A DNA stretch of 64,000 bases from Thelonectria olida (GCA_020736575.1 JAGPYM010000009.1:186001-250000), one strand, 5' to 3'; counted from the stretch's first letter, positions 20,937 through 33,371 are shown. The notes: a model not told the origin generated them from the sequence alone. Numbers and translations are program-made.

Positions 20937-22319
20937 CTAGGACCCATCTGCATTGAGTCCAAAGTAGGTAGCATCAAAATCCCCATGCTCCATCAAGTCG
21001 AATGGCTCGTCGCGAACGGCAATGAGGTCGTCGAATGTTTCTTCGCCCATGCCACCCACATCTCCAAAGTCGTCCACCCCATCATCCATCATGATATCGT
21101 TAAATGTGGAGTCGTTGGTTTCCTCCTTCCTGAGCGCCCCGTAATACTGGGACATCCCGTTATCCGCGTTTGGTGCATTGTTGAGGTTATCTGAAACTGG
21201 AATTGCTGCCTGTATAGCCATTCCTGGAACGGGAGCTTGCGCGACCGAGGCAGGCTGTGGCTGCTCGTCAGAGTCGGCAGGCAATGGATTCACAAAAGCC
21301 ATTAGGTCGTCACCGCCTTCAGCTGGCGCAAAGGTTGTGAGGTCGAAAGATGGGTCCTGGGTAGTGGGCGGATTCTGTCCTTCGGGGTTCGTTGGCGCGA
21401 GTGTGAATTCCATGTTGGTGAAGTTCAATTCTTGATTGGACATATCTCCACTGGGCATGTCCATGTTAATGTCCATTGGTTTCTCGTCCATGTCAGGCAT
21501 GGGCGCCATGGGTGCTGTGGCGGCGGGAGGCCCAGACTTGAACTGGTTGTTACTCGCTGGAGCAGGAGTTCGTGTCATGGTAGGCGATCCACCCTTGACA
21601 ATAACGTCGCCGTGCCCGAGATCAGGCATCCCCATTCCCATGCCCATATCCGGGAACGGTGCCACTGGTTTGGTGGCCTTGGGTTCTGGCATGGGATGGT
21701 CGGTTGGGGGTGGAGATGAGTCTAAGTCGATAATGAGCTGCTCCTTGGACTGTGGTTCAATTGGCTGAGGTGGTTGAAGCACGGAAGTAGAGACTGGGAC
21801 TGAGATTGGAACTGAGATTGGAACTGGGAGTGGGACTGGAGTTGGCTGCTTCTGCTTTTGTTTGTGTTGCACTTGCTGTTGCTGTTGCTGCTGCGCTTCT
21901 TGCTTTTGCTGTAATTGCTGTAGTTGCTGCTGCTTTTGCTCTCGTAGCTGGTTCTGATCCCGTAGGATGATTGACTTGGCTCTAATCTGGACAGGTGTTA
22001 GAGTTTAGTGGAAGAAGGGCGAGCAAAATACACACAATTTCCCTGTCAAGAGTATCCAAGGCACAGTGAAAAGTGTAGATGGACTCGGATATCTTGGGCT
22101 GAATGGATGCATGGGCCTGAGCAATGTTTCCCTGGCTATCCTTGCGAGAGGCCCGAAGCGCCTTGCCAGTATGGACAAGCTGTTGATGGGTCAGTCAGAA
22201 ATTCTCTAGATGATGATGAGATGGTGGCGGATTCTTGAGTTCCAGGGCGCTGTCCGTACCACATCGTTTACCATGAGCTGGAGCACGTCCAGCGGGTCTT
22301 GGGGCTTTTGTGAAGCCAT
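20937..22319 (-). CDS. glutamine-rich acidic protein, coactivator-like, unrecognised family
   Basis: Not recognised with confidence. Exons are 22260-22319, 22036-22179 and 20937-21986; the product is about 417 aa. The first donor could instead be 3 nt earlier. The N-terminal ~70 residues (DPLDVLQLMVND, ISESIYTFHCALDTLDREI) look like an amphipathic helical bundle. They lead into a helix that becomes a glutamine-rich coiled segment (about residues 75-105). Next come a proline/valine run (PVPISVPISVPVS), a Met/Gly/Asp-rich low-complexity middle with repeated MGMGM and DMDEKPMDI pieces, and a strongly acidic C-terminus rich in Phe and Asp (DDFGDVGG, FDDLIAVRDEPFDLMEHGDF). That layout is typical of transcription coactivators. 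A Mediator tail subunit such as Med2 or Med29 is possible, but this is inference only. Confidence 0.7.
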
Positions 22320-25171
22320 TTCCAGGAGGATGGCGGTTGTTGTATAGGAGAGCTGCGGTATGTGAGTGGAAGATGTGTGATACTGTGAAAGAAGGAAATA
22401 GGGCTTATAATCGGTTTGTTTGAATGTAGAAAGGGTTATGGGACAAAGCGACGTCGGCGGGTAATTGGCAAGGTCAATGGAAGGGATGCACAAGACACCG
22501 AAGCTTTGGCCAACCTTGAACGGCAGCTGGCGGAAAATCAATCACGTGATGGTCCGATATACTTGTGGAGGAGGCATGGAGGTCATCTTATTGGCATCTC
22601 GACGAAGTTCGTTTCCATTCGCATTAAAGTTGAACGCTTGTGTATCTTTTGGTGTATGCTACTCAATAATCAGATGCGTGAAGCGTTTGTATAAAAATCC
22701 GGTTTGGGATGAAGAGACTCTCCGAGCCAATGCTTGCTGGGTGGGCAAATGACGGTTGACCAGTTACATCCACCAGGTGGCTTCTGCCGGGGAAACAGAG
22801 AGACTTTCACTCGACGAACCTTGAGGCATTCATAGAACGCAATTGACAGATTCATGTTGGTTTGTGGTAAGAACACCTCCTATTCGAGTCTTGACTGTAT
22901 CAAGTCGTGTCTTGGAGTCTTCAGGGGTTCTTCCACGGATGTTAGCTACCTAGGTAGACATTTCTACCCGACGGTCATAATGACAACGGGAGTCTTTTTG
23001 ATATTTGCATGCAGCCCATGGCCTTAAATGTCTGTGTTAAGTTTATCTAATGTCCAGCCATACCTGAACAGAGCCTCTTCTTCCCCAGATTCCCAGGAAC
23101 CTGGCGACTGGGCAAGGTGACATGTGACTATGTCCGTCCTAAGATTGCAAGGTGACAAGCGATCCAGGCAGCCCGGTCACCAGCCGGCACCCCTGGAGCC
23201 CTCGGTGCCTCTCGCCAAGGAATGGATAATCGTCACGCCATGGCTTTGATGATGGGATATGTGCTGTGATGTGCTGTCTTGCATTGATGGGTCTATGAAG
23301 TGTTAGGTACTTTGTACCTTTCATGGTTTGTCTGTTGGTCAAGCACAGCGGATCGCTCACCGACTCCCAGGGCAACTCGGCGCTATATGTACGAAGTAGG
23401 AGGCCTGGAAGCCTTCCGTATTCTTCAGGAGATAGGTCGAATCCCTTGCGGCGGTCAACTCAATCCAACCGCAGGCACAATCATGATGACAGCAGCCACA
23501 CAAACCGTCCCATTCGCAATTCCCTGAACTCGGTCCATCCAATAATTCGAAGGTGCATGATGCTCAAACTCGTACCTACGGATACAGGGACCACGGGCGC
23601 GGGCTATCCCCACCAACGACAACCCCACTCTCACCAGCGTCTCCTCGTACGGATACAGATTGTGCCAACCTGGACCGTCTTTTTGGCCAACCTGTCACTC
23701 TCTTTTGGCCCATTCTCCCACTGCAGATCAGACGGTAAGGCAGTTTGACGGGGGTGTGGATGATCGTATGTACTTCGTGCGGGCTGGGCGCCTCCCAGAC
23801 TCTATGTATCTGCTACAGTAAGGTTGTCCCAGCCTGAGCCATGGTGAGGGGTAACTACTGAGACTTGTGAATAACCCTGTATCTGTATGTACATGGAGGC
23901 GGGCCGAGGGGTGCATGTTGGGCTCTGCGTTGGCTGGTCCATATTTAGGTAGTTTCCTCCCTCTTCGTACGTACTTGCGCACGAATACATACATGTGCCT
24001 GCGTGGGCGTGCGTGCCAATCTGGTGCGAGTTGCCTTTACAATTCCCCATGCCCACCGCTTGGTGCGAACAAAGGCGTGCCAACATTACGCATGGAGGAA
24101 AGGCACCACGTAACAATCAACCTGCAAGTTCTGGATCGTCAGCTAAAAGCAGCCCCTCACTTCTGCCCATCAGTCACGAAGTACCTTGTACGGACACTTC
24201 CATCGTACCTACCTCAAGGTACATTACCCTACGAATACGTTCAGCTGGGTTCCTCCGGCCTCCTCTGGGTTCTGTTCCTGCCTGATCCTGCTGCTGCTCT
24301 TGCTGGCCAGGTGCGCTTGCTTCCCTCTTTTTTCCTTTCTTTTTTCCCTATTACTACGACCGGCTGCTGCTACCTTACCTCACTCCCATTTCCCAACCTA
24401 TCGCACACAACCTTCCTCCAACATCATCAGAGCGGCGATTGCGATTTTCTTCGTCTTTTTCTTGCTCTCTCCTCATCTCCTTTTTCCTCTCTCCTATCGT
24501 TTCCTTCTGCCTCTTATCGTTTCCTACTTCGTACTCGTCCCTTCCGCTTGCCTTGTCCCTTTTCCTTCCCTTCCCAGTTCTTCTTCTCCTTCCCTCTGCT
24601 TCTAGCTCTGGCTCTGGCTCTGGCTCTGGCCCCGTCTCCGCCTTCGATCCTCCCGTCTTCCGTGCTTTTCGGCGTTGGCTCCATTGTCACGTTAGGTTCG
24701 CAAGGCAGCGGCGTGTCTTATTTGAACGGCGACTCCATCTTCATCTCCAAAGCTTCCGTGGACCCCCCACCTTGTTTGTCTCGAGTCGACTCCAATCGAT
24801 ATTCATTCGGTTTGCAACTCGACATTCGTCTTGAATCGCGTCATTTGTTCGCCCTCAGGCTCTCGCTCCTCGCTCTCCAGAAAAACAAAAAGACCATCTA
24901 CTGGCTCCTTCTCTCATAGAACCACTCAAACACTCCCCTCGTCACTCGTCCAGTTGTCGCTGCCAGCCCCCGTCTCGCTAGCTTCCTAAATTCGTCGTAC
25001 CCCTGTCCTGTCAGGTACCTTACACTTCACCCAACGCCGCCGACCGCCGACAACGCTCCACCGCAACCGTCCGACCAAAGGTAGCCTTACTACATTTATC
25101 CCCATATCGCCATCGTGTCCCTCCCCCTCCACCTGCAAATCCTCCATCCGACTTCCTTCATATCTACCAGA
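22320..25171. other. 2.85-kb divergent intergenic region, Q-rich protein / PUB1
   Basis: No gene recognised. From about 24250 to 25171 the plus strand is strongly pyrimidine-rich with (CTCTGG)4 at 24606-24629, which fits a very long PUB1 leader. Palindromic TACCTAGGTA occurs at 22947-22956, and related GTACCTACCT strings near 24205. A 350-codon open frame (23867-24919) crosses this leader, but its Phe/Leu/Pro/Ser bias simply reflects the pyrimidine tract. Confidence 0.55.
24606..24629 (+). repeat. (CTCTGG)4 tandem repeat
   Basis: Four perfect copies of CTCTGG inside the pyrimidine-rich presumed 5' leader of the PUB1 gene. Confidence 0.85.
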
Positions 25172-26851
25172 ATGGCCGACGCCGGTGCTCCTTCCAACGC
25201 GGGCCAGCTCCCTCCTTCCCAGCCCAACGCAGGTCCTGGCTTCGAGGGCAACCAAAATGGCCAGTCCAACGCCGCCCACCTCCCTCCGCCACCTCTGCAT
25301 ATCCCTCAGAACAACAATCCGATCCCAACCGCCATAACATCCCCCTTGTCCGGCAATGACAACGGCGGCCTTATGTCCCCTACTTCGGCTGCGAACTTCC
25401 GACGTGCCGCCCCTGAGCCCAATAAGCGCGCTCTGTATGTCGGTGGATTGGACCAGCGTGTGACCGAGGATGTCTTGCGACAGATCTTTGAGACGACTGG
25501 CCACGTGCAGAACGTCAAGATCATTCCAGATAAAAATGTGTGTAGTTACCATCATTGCGCTAGGCAGTTTGCTGACCTGTCAATCTTCTAGGCCAAGGGC
25601 TACAACTACGGCTTCATCGAGTACGATGATCCCGGTGCTGCTGAGCGTGCCATGCAGACCCTGAACGGACGACGAGTTCACCAATCGGTAAACTGCGCCA
25701 AAACTGGGACCATTGCCCATCTCAAGGCTGACTGTGTGATTAGGAAATTCGAGTCAACTGGGCTTATCAGTCAAATACCTCCAACAAGGAAGACACCTCG
25801 AACCACTTCCACATCTTTGTGGGCGACTTGTCCAACGAGGTCAACGACGAGGTCCTCACACAGGCCTTCTCGGCCTTCGGTTCTGTCTCTGAGGCTCGAG
25901 TCATGTGGGATATGAAGACCGGAAGATCTCGAGGATACGGCTTCGTCGCATTCCGGGATCGACCCGACGCTGAGAAGGCACTCAGCTCCATGGACGGCGA
26001 GTGGCTCGGCTCGCGTGCCATCCGATGCAACTGGGCCAACCAGAAGGGACAGCCTTCCATGGCCCAGCAGCAGGCCATGTCCGCTATGGGCATGACCCCT
26101 ACGACCCCTTATGGTCATCACCAGTTCCCTTCGCACGGCGTGGCTAGTTACGATGTCGTTTTGTCTCAGACCCCCAGTTGGCAGACGACGTGCTATGTTG
26201 GAAACTTGACTCCGTACACGACTCCTAACGACGTGGTCCCTCTGTTCCAGAACTTCGGATACGTGGTCGAATCACGATTCCAGGCCGACCGAGGCTTTGC
26301 CTTTATTAAGATGGACTCCCACGAGAACGCGGCCATGGCCATCTGCCAAATGAACGGCTACAACGTCAATGGTCGGCCACTCAAGTGCAGCGTAAGTCAA
26401 TTCATCTCCAACCACATGCCCAGTTGGGTGGTAGCTGACATATTTCTAGTGGGGCAAGGATAAGACACCCAACCCTCAGTCTGGTGGAGGCTTTGATCCC
26501 GCGCAAGGCCAGCCATACAGCCCTCAGAGTGCGCAGACACCAGGAGGTTACCCGGGCACACCCACCTTTTACCCCCAGTACAATGGTGAGTTCTGTAAGT
26601 TGGTCGATGGAAAGGGACGGACCAAAAACTAACATCATGTAGCCCCTGGAGGCCAGTATGCCGCACAGCCCGGCAACTTTGGCGGCCCTCAGACCGGCTC
26701 GCCCGCCGGTTACGGAGGCTCGCCAATGGGGTACGCCGGTCCACAGAGTGCCGGAGGCTATGGACGGGGCCAGCAACCCCCCAACGCCGAATGGTCTCAA
26801 CCCCGCCCCGGGCAGAACTTCAACAATGGATTTGGCGGTTATCAGCCGTAG
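25172..26851 (+). CDS. PUB1: RNA-binding protein Pub1/TIA1 family, three RRMs
   Basis: Poly(U)/AU-rich mRNA-binding protein of the TIA1/Pub1 family, a stress-granule component that affects mRNA stability and translation. Exons are 25172-25537, 25592-25687, 25744-26391, 26450-26585 and 26643-26851, giving 484 aa. RRM1 (about 87-160) has RNP2 LYVGGL and RNP1 KGYNYGFIEY. RRM2 (about 177-255) has IFVGDL and RGYGFVAF. RRM3 (about 300-370) has CYVGNL and RGFAFIKM. The linker before RRM2 (EIRVNWAYQS) and the C-terminal WGKDK after RRM3 are family hallmarks. The C-terminal tail is Gly/Gln/Pro/Tyr-rich, a prion-like composition. The leader upstream is unusually long and CT-rich. Confidence 0.95.
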
Positions 26852-28005
26852 GAGGCGAACAGAAAATCCAAACGAGTTAAGAAATGAATGGGAGGATGAT
26901 CTGATCAACGGGAATGCATCAGCATGTTGTCATTTGGGATATCCATCCTTCTGAGCACTCCTGCTTCTCTTATCTGTTTTCTTTTCTGTCAGCGTATTTG
27001 GGGCTTTCTTTTCTTCTTTCCTCTTCTCTCTACTTTTGTTATTGTTTAAGCCACCTACCCAGTGATTCCCGTGTGTTGCTCTTTACGGAGTTTTCCTTGC
27101 TAACAGCCAGTCAGCTATGCTGTCTGCGTTTCCCTTGTTTCCTTCGTTACCAAAACCAAAAGTTGGGAGCGCCTATGTGTTTTCCTTTTATTCAACAAGC
27201 GCGAACCCCAGGATAGTTCTGAAAGCATCGGGTCAAGTCTAGTCTGGTATTTTTGTCCGTTTCAAATTTCTCCTGTCCTATCCTATTGACGAGGTCATGA
27301 AATGTTCCGTCATGTCTCTCTCATGGAGCGTTGATATTTCTATGTCTATCTACCTTATGACTGGCGAAGGGGGGCAATTCATGGAGCAATCTCTGTATCT
27401 AGCGGCCAATTTTCCTCGATTATTTTTCTTTACTTCTTCTATGTTTTGACGTTTCCCACGAGTTATGACACGCGGAGCGAGTGTGAATCCTACAGACAAG
27501 GAAATAAGCGAAGGAGAAAGCAAAGGCTGGATGTGTTCAGTTCAAGCGAAGATATGCAGATACGATAGTCTGGCAGAGACACGCCATGTTGTGGGGAAGA
27601 GAAGGAAGCTGAGAATGATGACGACGGTGTACATGTGTTGGGCTACATCGCCTCGTCTCGAACAATGAGAATATCGCCCATTATTATACCCATATCAATA
27701 CGTTGGGACATGTGGCAGGCTGTCTTCCATGAGAGCTTCAAGTTGTTTCTCATGTGAATTCAATAGCAAGTGCCATGTGTTTCGGGCAACTTCTTGTATG
27801 ACTAGGAACGACGGAGTTAATCATGATCTCACCCTTAATCATAACATTAAATCCTGACCTGACCGATTTGGCATCATGACTTACTCACGTCACCACCCCC
27901 CTAACTTGGGCAAGGTATGGAGGCAAATAGAGGAGGATGGCAAGTAGGTAAGTATGCATAATCAAGGAGTCAAAACATAACCTTGGCATATGTTTTCAGA
28001 TACTG
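26852..28005. other. convergent 3' region, PUB1 / TIR-like gene
   Basis: 1.15 kb between converging genes. The first ~350 nt are T-rich and look like PUB1 3' untranslated sequence. No coding feature or RNA gene recognised in the rest. Confidence 0.5.
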
Positions 28006-30804
28006 TTAGCCGAGGAGTTTACCCTGTCTTTCTAAGAACAATACTTTTGCTCGATCCTCCTCTCTCGTCAATAACTTCTTTGCCATGGAAATTTCCAGGT
28101 CCACCGGACCAGGATGCAAGAAAGATGCCTCGCCCGCATCCATATCTACTGCCCTAGGACGATACTCATACCACAGATGAAGGTTGTACGACTTCTTGAT
28201 GGCTTGGATCATCAACACTTCCACAGAACACCAGGCGCGATCGTAGTAGTCGTCGTCGAAGAGAGAAATGACGGCGTTGCATTGCATCAAGATGAGCGGG
28301 AGCGCGTGAACGCCTGGCAGGGGGTCGTCCTGGCACACGCATGCGTAGTCCTGATGCCGTCAGTAATGCCGAAGAGATGGGAGTTCGGTTCAGTTACTTA
28401 CCACCCAGAGCCCAAGTCTTTCTCTGCTCACCTCAGGATGCCGCGTGAGGAACTCCTCGGTGGCTTCGATCATCCGTCGGTACTGTGTGTGCGCTTCATC
28501 GTCTGGCGACGTGGCTGGTATGGCCTTGTTGATCCACCGGTACGAAAAGAAAATGACAAAGTCGACATCGCTTCTGGCGTTATTAAAGGTCTGCAGCGAG
28601 CTGCTGTTCCAATTTGGGATATTTCCAACGGTGCAGAAATCCGTGTAGCGTAGGAACTTGAAGGAGTCGAGCATTTTCCGCTTGCCTTCGTCTTCGGCAA
28701 GAGAGACGGCGTATTCTCGCCTCAGGGCTTGGAGGTTGTCACCCGGACGGCTCTTCAAGAGCACAGTGCGCAGTCTCTCCTGGAACAGCTCGCGATATGC
28801 TTTTCGGAGCCTTGCCTCGCTCTGTCGGTTCTGGATTCCGTCTTGGCTGTTTCCGCCGAGTCCCTTGCTAAGCCATTCTAGCAACAACGCTTCGGTTTTC
28901 TTGTCGTCGTTAAACACTGCGTAGTCTAGTGCCGTGTAACCGTTGTCGTCGACCAGATCCATGTCGACGCCGGCATCTACCAGTTCTCGAAGGTATTGCC
29001 TGTGCTCTGCTGAGGGTTCTTTGCAGAGGGCAATGACGGGGGAACAGGGCTTGGCTTGGTTGAACTGCAGCATGGCCGCATCCCGCTGGCCGTCGCGGTA
29101 CAGCGCACGGCCGTAGAAGAAACGTGATAGAGCTTTTATAGTAACGTCTGTGGTTGTGCTGTTGATTTGTTGAGACTCTAGACAGCAGTTGATTGCCTTC
29201 TTCGTGTCCCCGGATGCAGTGTAGCAAAGAGACAGGCGATCCAGGCCAATCGACTCCCAAGCCGTAGCCTGTCTCTCCCGGTGACTTCTCGTCGATGGGT
29301 CCAGGTCGCTGTTTTGGACGTCTCTGCGGAGTTTTCGAGCTCTCTCGACACGCTCCCTCTGCTGCTCGATTGCCTCGGCGAGTAGGGAATCGTCTTGGGG
29401 GTGGTGTTGCTGGGAGAGTTGATAGTTGACCATGGCTAAGTTCCCTACCGCCCTGCACACGCCAGGCTCGGATCTGACTTGTTTGGCCGTGTCGTACTGG
29501 GTCTGAAAAGCGCGCTTCGCATCCTGTAGGCGATCCATGTGACGATAAACGACGCCGAGCTCGCCGCTGATCTCGACGCTCTCCGGGCTGGGACTCGTGT
29601 CGGCGAGAGCAGCCTCAAGAAAGTCTCTGGCCTTGTCGTATCGACCGAATCGCCTATTGGTACTTCCAAGCTCCCCGAGGACAAGCATTCTGTAGTGAGA
29701 AGCATTCGAGAGCTCGGCCATGGGAAGGCTTTCGGCAAGATTGAGCGCCTTGGTGAATTCCTGAAAAGCATGTTCCCAATCTGCATTCAGCGCATTGTGT
29801 TTGCCTTGCTCCATCGAGACTTCCCACGAGCGCACTGCATCGACTATCTCTGCGACTTGTGAAGGGGCTGTGCCGTCAGGCTTGCGGTGTCTGAACGACT
29901 CGGCGTCCTTGGGTCCTAGGACGGGTGCATCTTTCTCAAAGCCTCGTCGAGAGTCGAAGAAGAAGATTGTGGCATGGAGCACGTCTGGGGAGACATCAGA
30001 TACGTGAAATTCCCCAGCCGGGATGGTATAAGTCATGTCCCTTTTGTGGACGGCAGACTTGGCCAGCGATGCCCTCACGAATCGATGCGTGTTGCTCACT
30101 ACAGAAAACTTTTGATGTGTCTTGTAGGTCTTATCGAGCGTTTTCCCGTCATCCCAAGAAAGAGCATACTCGGCATGAGTTGCGGAAGAGGCATCAGTTG
30201 TTGGTGTGACATTGTAAGTAAGATCTGTGCCTTGGCCCGCAAGAATCCAGCTTTGAGCGAACGGTTGGTGCGAGTGGATGGCCATGTCCGAATTTCCTGG
30301 CTCACGATTTGGCAGCCATATGTGGAAACGGAAGAGCTCATCGATGGTTCCATCTTTGTTTAAAATGTTGCAAAGGGGGACTGCGAGAAAGCCTTGGGCG
30401 CTTCGAGTAGCGACAAAGAGTGGCGGTTGGAGCGATGGGTCTGTGAGAAGACGTCGAATCCAGTCCCAGACGAGGGAGATTTCCGCTGGAGACAAGGAGA
30501 TGTCTTTTTGAGCAGTCGCGCGAAGGAATGAAATGGCGAGAGATAGTCGTGCGAGGTGTTGTGTGAGCTCCGTCTCGTGTTGGAGGTCATCAGCGACGAC
30601 GCTTCGCCATTGAGAGAATGAGAGGGGTTCCTCTTGGTCGACAGCCTTGATGCGCAAGGAAATCCAGGATATCAGTGGTTTCGCGACGTCTTCGGACTGT
30701 TTGGCGGCCACGAGAATGCCTCCAATGGTTCTTATTAGCGTTGATGGTAGAAGTCCGACATCTTGAGCGGCGGTTTGGCTCTCAGCCGTAGTAGTTGATT
30801 CCAT
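28006..30804 (-). CDS. multidomain cupin-like / TPR / ankyrin-like / TIR-like protein
   Basis: A 915-aa protein with signalling architecture; exons are 28402-30804 and 28006-28350 (intron gtaagt...atcag). N-terminal helical part (1-130). Residues about 135-290 look like a cupin: motif 1 FHIWLP...AIHSHQPFAQSWILAG (His177, His179) and motif 2 YTIPAGEFHVS (Pro262, Gly264, His267). Residues about 340-580 contain tetratricopeptide-like repeats (ALNADWEHAFQEFTKALNLA, GRYDKARDFLEAAL, DRLQDAKRAFQTQ, ALYRDGQRDAAMLQFNQA). Residues about 600-645 are ankyrin-like (LVDAGVDMDLVDDNGYTALD). The C-terminus from 746 is TIR-like: DVDFVIFFSYRW, LGLWVDYACVCQD (spanning the intron) and YYDRAWCSVEV. Glu845 in the last motif aligns with the WC-x-x-E glutamate that is catalytic in NAD-cleaving plant TIR domains. 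Function is unknown; a sensor-effector role is inference. An in-frame ATG at 30864 would add 20 residues. Confidence 0.8.
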
Positions 30805-33371
30805 GACTGTGTCTTGCTGATGGTGATAATGGAGAGATGAGGGAATTGCAGCTTGTATTCGCACATATGTAGGTCCCGAAGAGGGGTAACACTGGATGAT
30901 ACGTTAGTTATCTCAATAGGCATCTACATGCAAATAAGCAAAGGCCAGAATCACACGTCCAAGTGACATCGGCATCCCATCGAATGCATGCCGGACTCGA
31001 CAAAGTATACAAAGTAGAGTCTTGAAAGTGAGGCGTAAGCAAAGTGGAGGCGCCTTGACAGCCACAGGGGGGATGCAAAGCTGAACCTCTCATCAACACC
31101 ATCTTTTGACCTAGTCGTTTTCTTCATCGTCTCTCTGTGAGCTATCGGACTTCCTTTGGACATTTTGTGCGAAGAAGCGATGCTGAGCTATCAGACGGGA
31201 GAGAATATTGTTATTTCGTTGACCAAGCTTGCTGAGCACCTAGGGTTCTCGACGACATAAACAAAGTTGGAGATGTGATGACGGCATTTGCGTCTTGACA
31301 TGTTTACTAGGAAGGTACGAACGAACTACGAAGTAGATGCATTTGGCCGTACGACTGTTTGGGGGCTGCTGGTTCCTGTCTTGCCCTTGCTCATGCAACA
31401 AGTCCAACGCTCTTGCAAATGTTTCCGTTTGGTAGCAGCTCCGAAAAGGAAGCTAGATCCCTGACAAGCCGCCGCGCATGGCTCGAAGGATGGATGAATG
31501 TTTTATCCGAATTATTCTTCTTATTTTTTTAATTTATTTTTTGGCGCCCGCCTGGGTCGTGGGGGAGGGGATGAATGAGGGGGGCTGGAGAAGGGACCGG
31601 AACTGGCATGGATGGACGGAGATCCCTGGTGTGGAGATGGCTACCTAAGAATATGGAGGGCAATGGATGAGGATGGATGGATGGCTCTTGAACTTGTTTG
31701 AGATCTCGCTTCGCCGTGACAGGTCACTCACGCCGTGGTACTTCACTTCCAGCGTCAATCTGAGTGAGCATAAAAAAGGTGATACCATATCGTCGTCGGC
31801 AGCTTCGAATGTGACGTGATTCCCTCCGACAGGGCCTCTTTTTTGTTTCAGGCGTCAATGACACATGCCATGCCCTCGCCAACTCCGTCGGTTGCCAATG
31901 CCCAGGGCCTCCTCCTCTGGGAACCGCTGCTGGAGGCCAGGCCAGACCACCTCGGAAGCAATGGATGAGAGAAAAAACTCGACCGATTGATGGACAAGAT
32001 TGGCGGGGGACTGGTGGCAATGGGGCTTAGTTGCCAGTGATGGCTTCGCTGGCTGATTCCGGAGACATAGTTACATGGAACTTGAGTGGGCACTGAAGGT
32101 TTGCCTTGGCAGTCGGGCATATGGCCGGTTGACGGTCTATTATCGATATTCGTACACCAGATGACGGTTTTGAAGTGAGGGTAATTATGAATGGTCCCTA
32201 TAGGCACGGACAGATGAAACACAAAGGCTTGGATTCGTACCAAGTTACAACCCATCAATAAGACGGACCTCCCCTTGGTGCCCAAGTTGAGGTATCTCTT
32301 AGTCCTAGGGGAAACTCCCGACGTCGTGGTGGCGCGCACTTTCCCTCACTAAAACAGAGTTGGTCTGACTTGGTCGCGCTCTCTCCATCACAGCCCCTCC
32401 CCTCCCAATGGAAATTGAGATTGGGAGAGCCAACGAAGAGAGATCGATCCCATCCCCAAGCTCTAGCCTCTCTATTCGTTCCTACCGGCATACCTTACCT
32501 TACCTACCTGACGTGACGAACACATCTAACTCATCTCTCTGACTCGTTTCTCTCCAGGCAGGCTTTTTCCCTCTTTTTGCTATTGCTTCTTTCTGTCTGC
32601 GTTGCTCCAACAGACTCATCACCCGTCACCCCAAATCCCTCTCTCAATCCATCATCCCCATCGTTATTCAGTCCGTCTTCTTCTACTACCCTCACAATCT
32701 CACAATGAGCATACGCACAAGCAGAGAAGATTAGCTCCACCCAAAACCAACGCCTATCTCGCATCGTTCTAACCTACTGAAACAAAAATCCTTCCTCTCT
32801 CAACTTCAACACGTTTGCCCTCTCCACCCTTGAAGGCACCCCCAGGCCTTGCAGAGACTTGGGCCTCCACCACTGCCCAATCCCGCCGCACCATCTCGGG
32901 GCAATTTGTGTGCAGTACCGTACCGTACCGCTTGCGCTACGCTAAGGTGCAAAGAAAACGCTGGTCTGCCTCTCAGCTTTCAGGCTCTCCAAAGGCGACG
33001 CCGTTGCCCGCTGCCGCTGTCGCTGCCCTTGTCTCTGGGCCTCTGCTCCGCCTTGACGCTACTACCTTGCGCTACGCGACACTCCGTCGACTCAACTCCT
33101 CGACGACCTTTCTTTACCATCCCGTCAGCCTCCTCCCCGTCTCGGCCATCTATCCTCCTCCACACGCCGACTCCGATTCTCCCTCCCGACGCCGACGCTC
33201 GACAACGACGGCGACGACGATTCTCTCCCGCGACATCGCCGCCCCGGACGCTGCTGCTGCCGCTGGTACACCACCAGCTCCAGCTTCTAGCTCGCGTTGC
33301 CCACCCATTCGCAGCGTTGCTGAGGTGTTGTCGTTGCGCTGCTGCCGCAACCCACCCAAACAGTAAAAACC
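30805..33371. other. 2.57-kb divergent intergenic region, TIR-like gene / YAK1
   Basis: No gene supported. The region 31500-31545 is a T-rich low-complexity patch. From about 32450 to 33371 the plus strand is pyrimidine-rich and probably contains the YAK1 promoter and leader, with CTTACCTTACCTACCTGA-like strings near 32490 and a triple TACCG string near 32920. Open frames between 32815 and 33433 begin at non-ATG codons and have leader-like composition. Confidence 0.5.

Noticed and set aside
23867..24919. 350-codon plus-strand open frame
   Set aside because: Runs through a pyrimidine-rich tract and encodes a Phe/Leu/Ser/Pro-biased product with LALALALA from the hexanucleotide repeat. No domain; treated as leader of PUB1.
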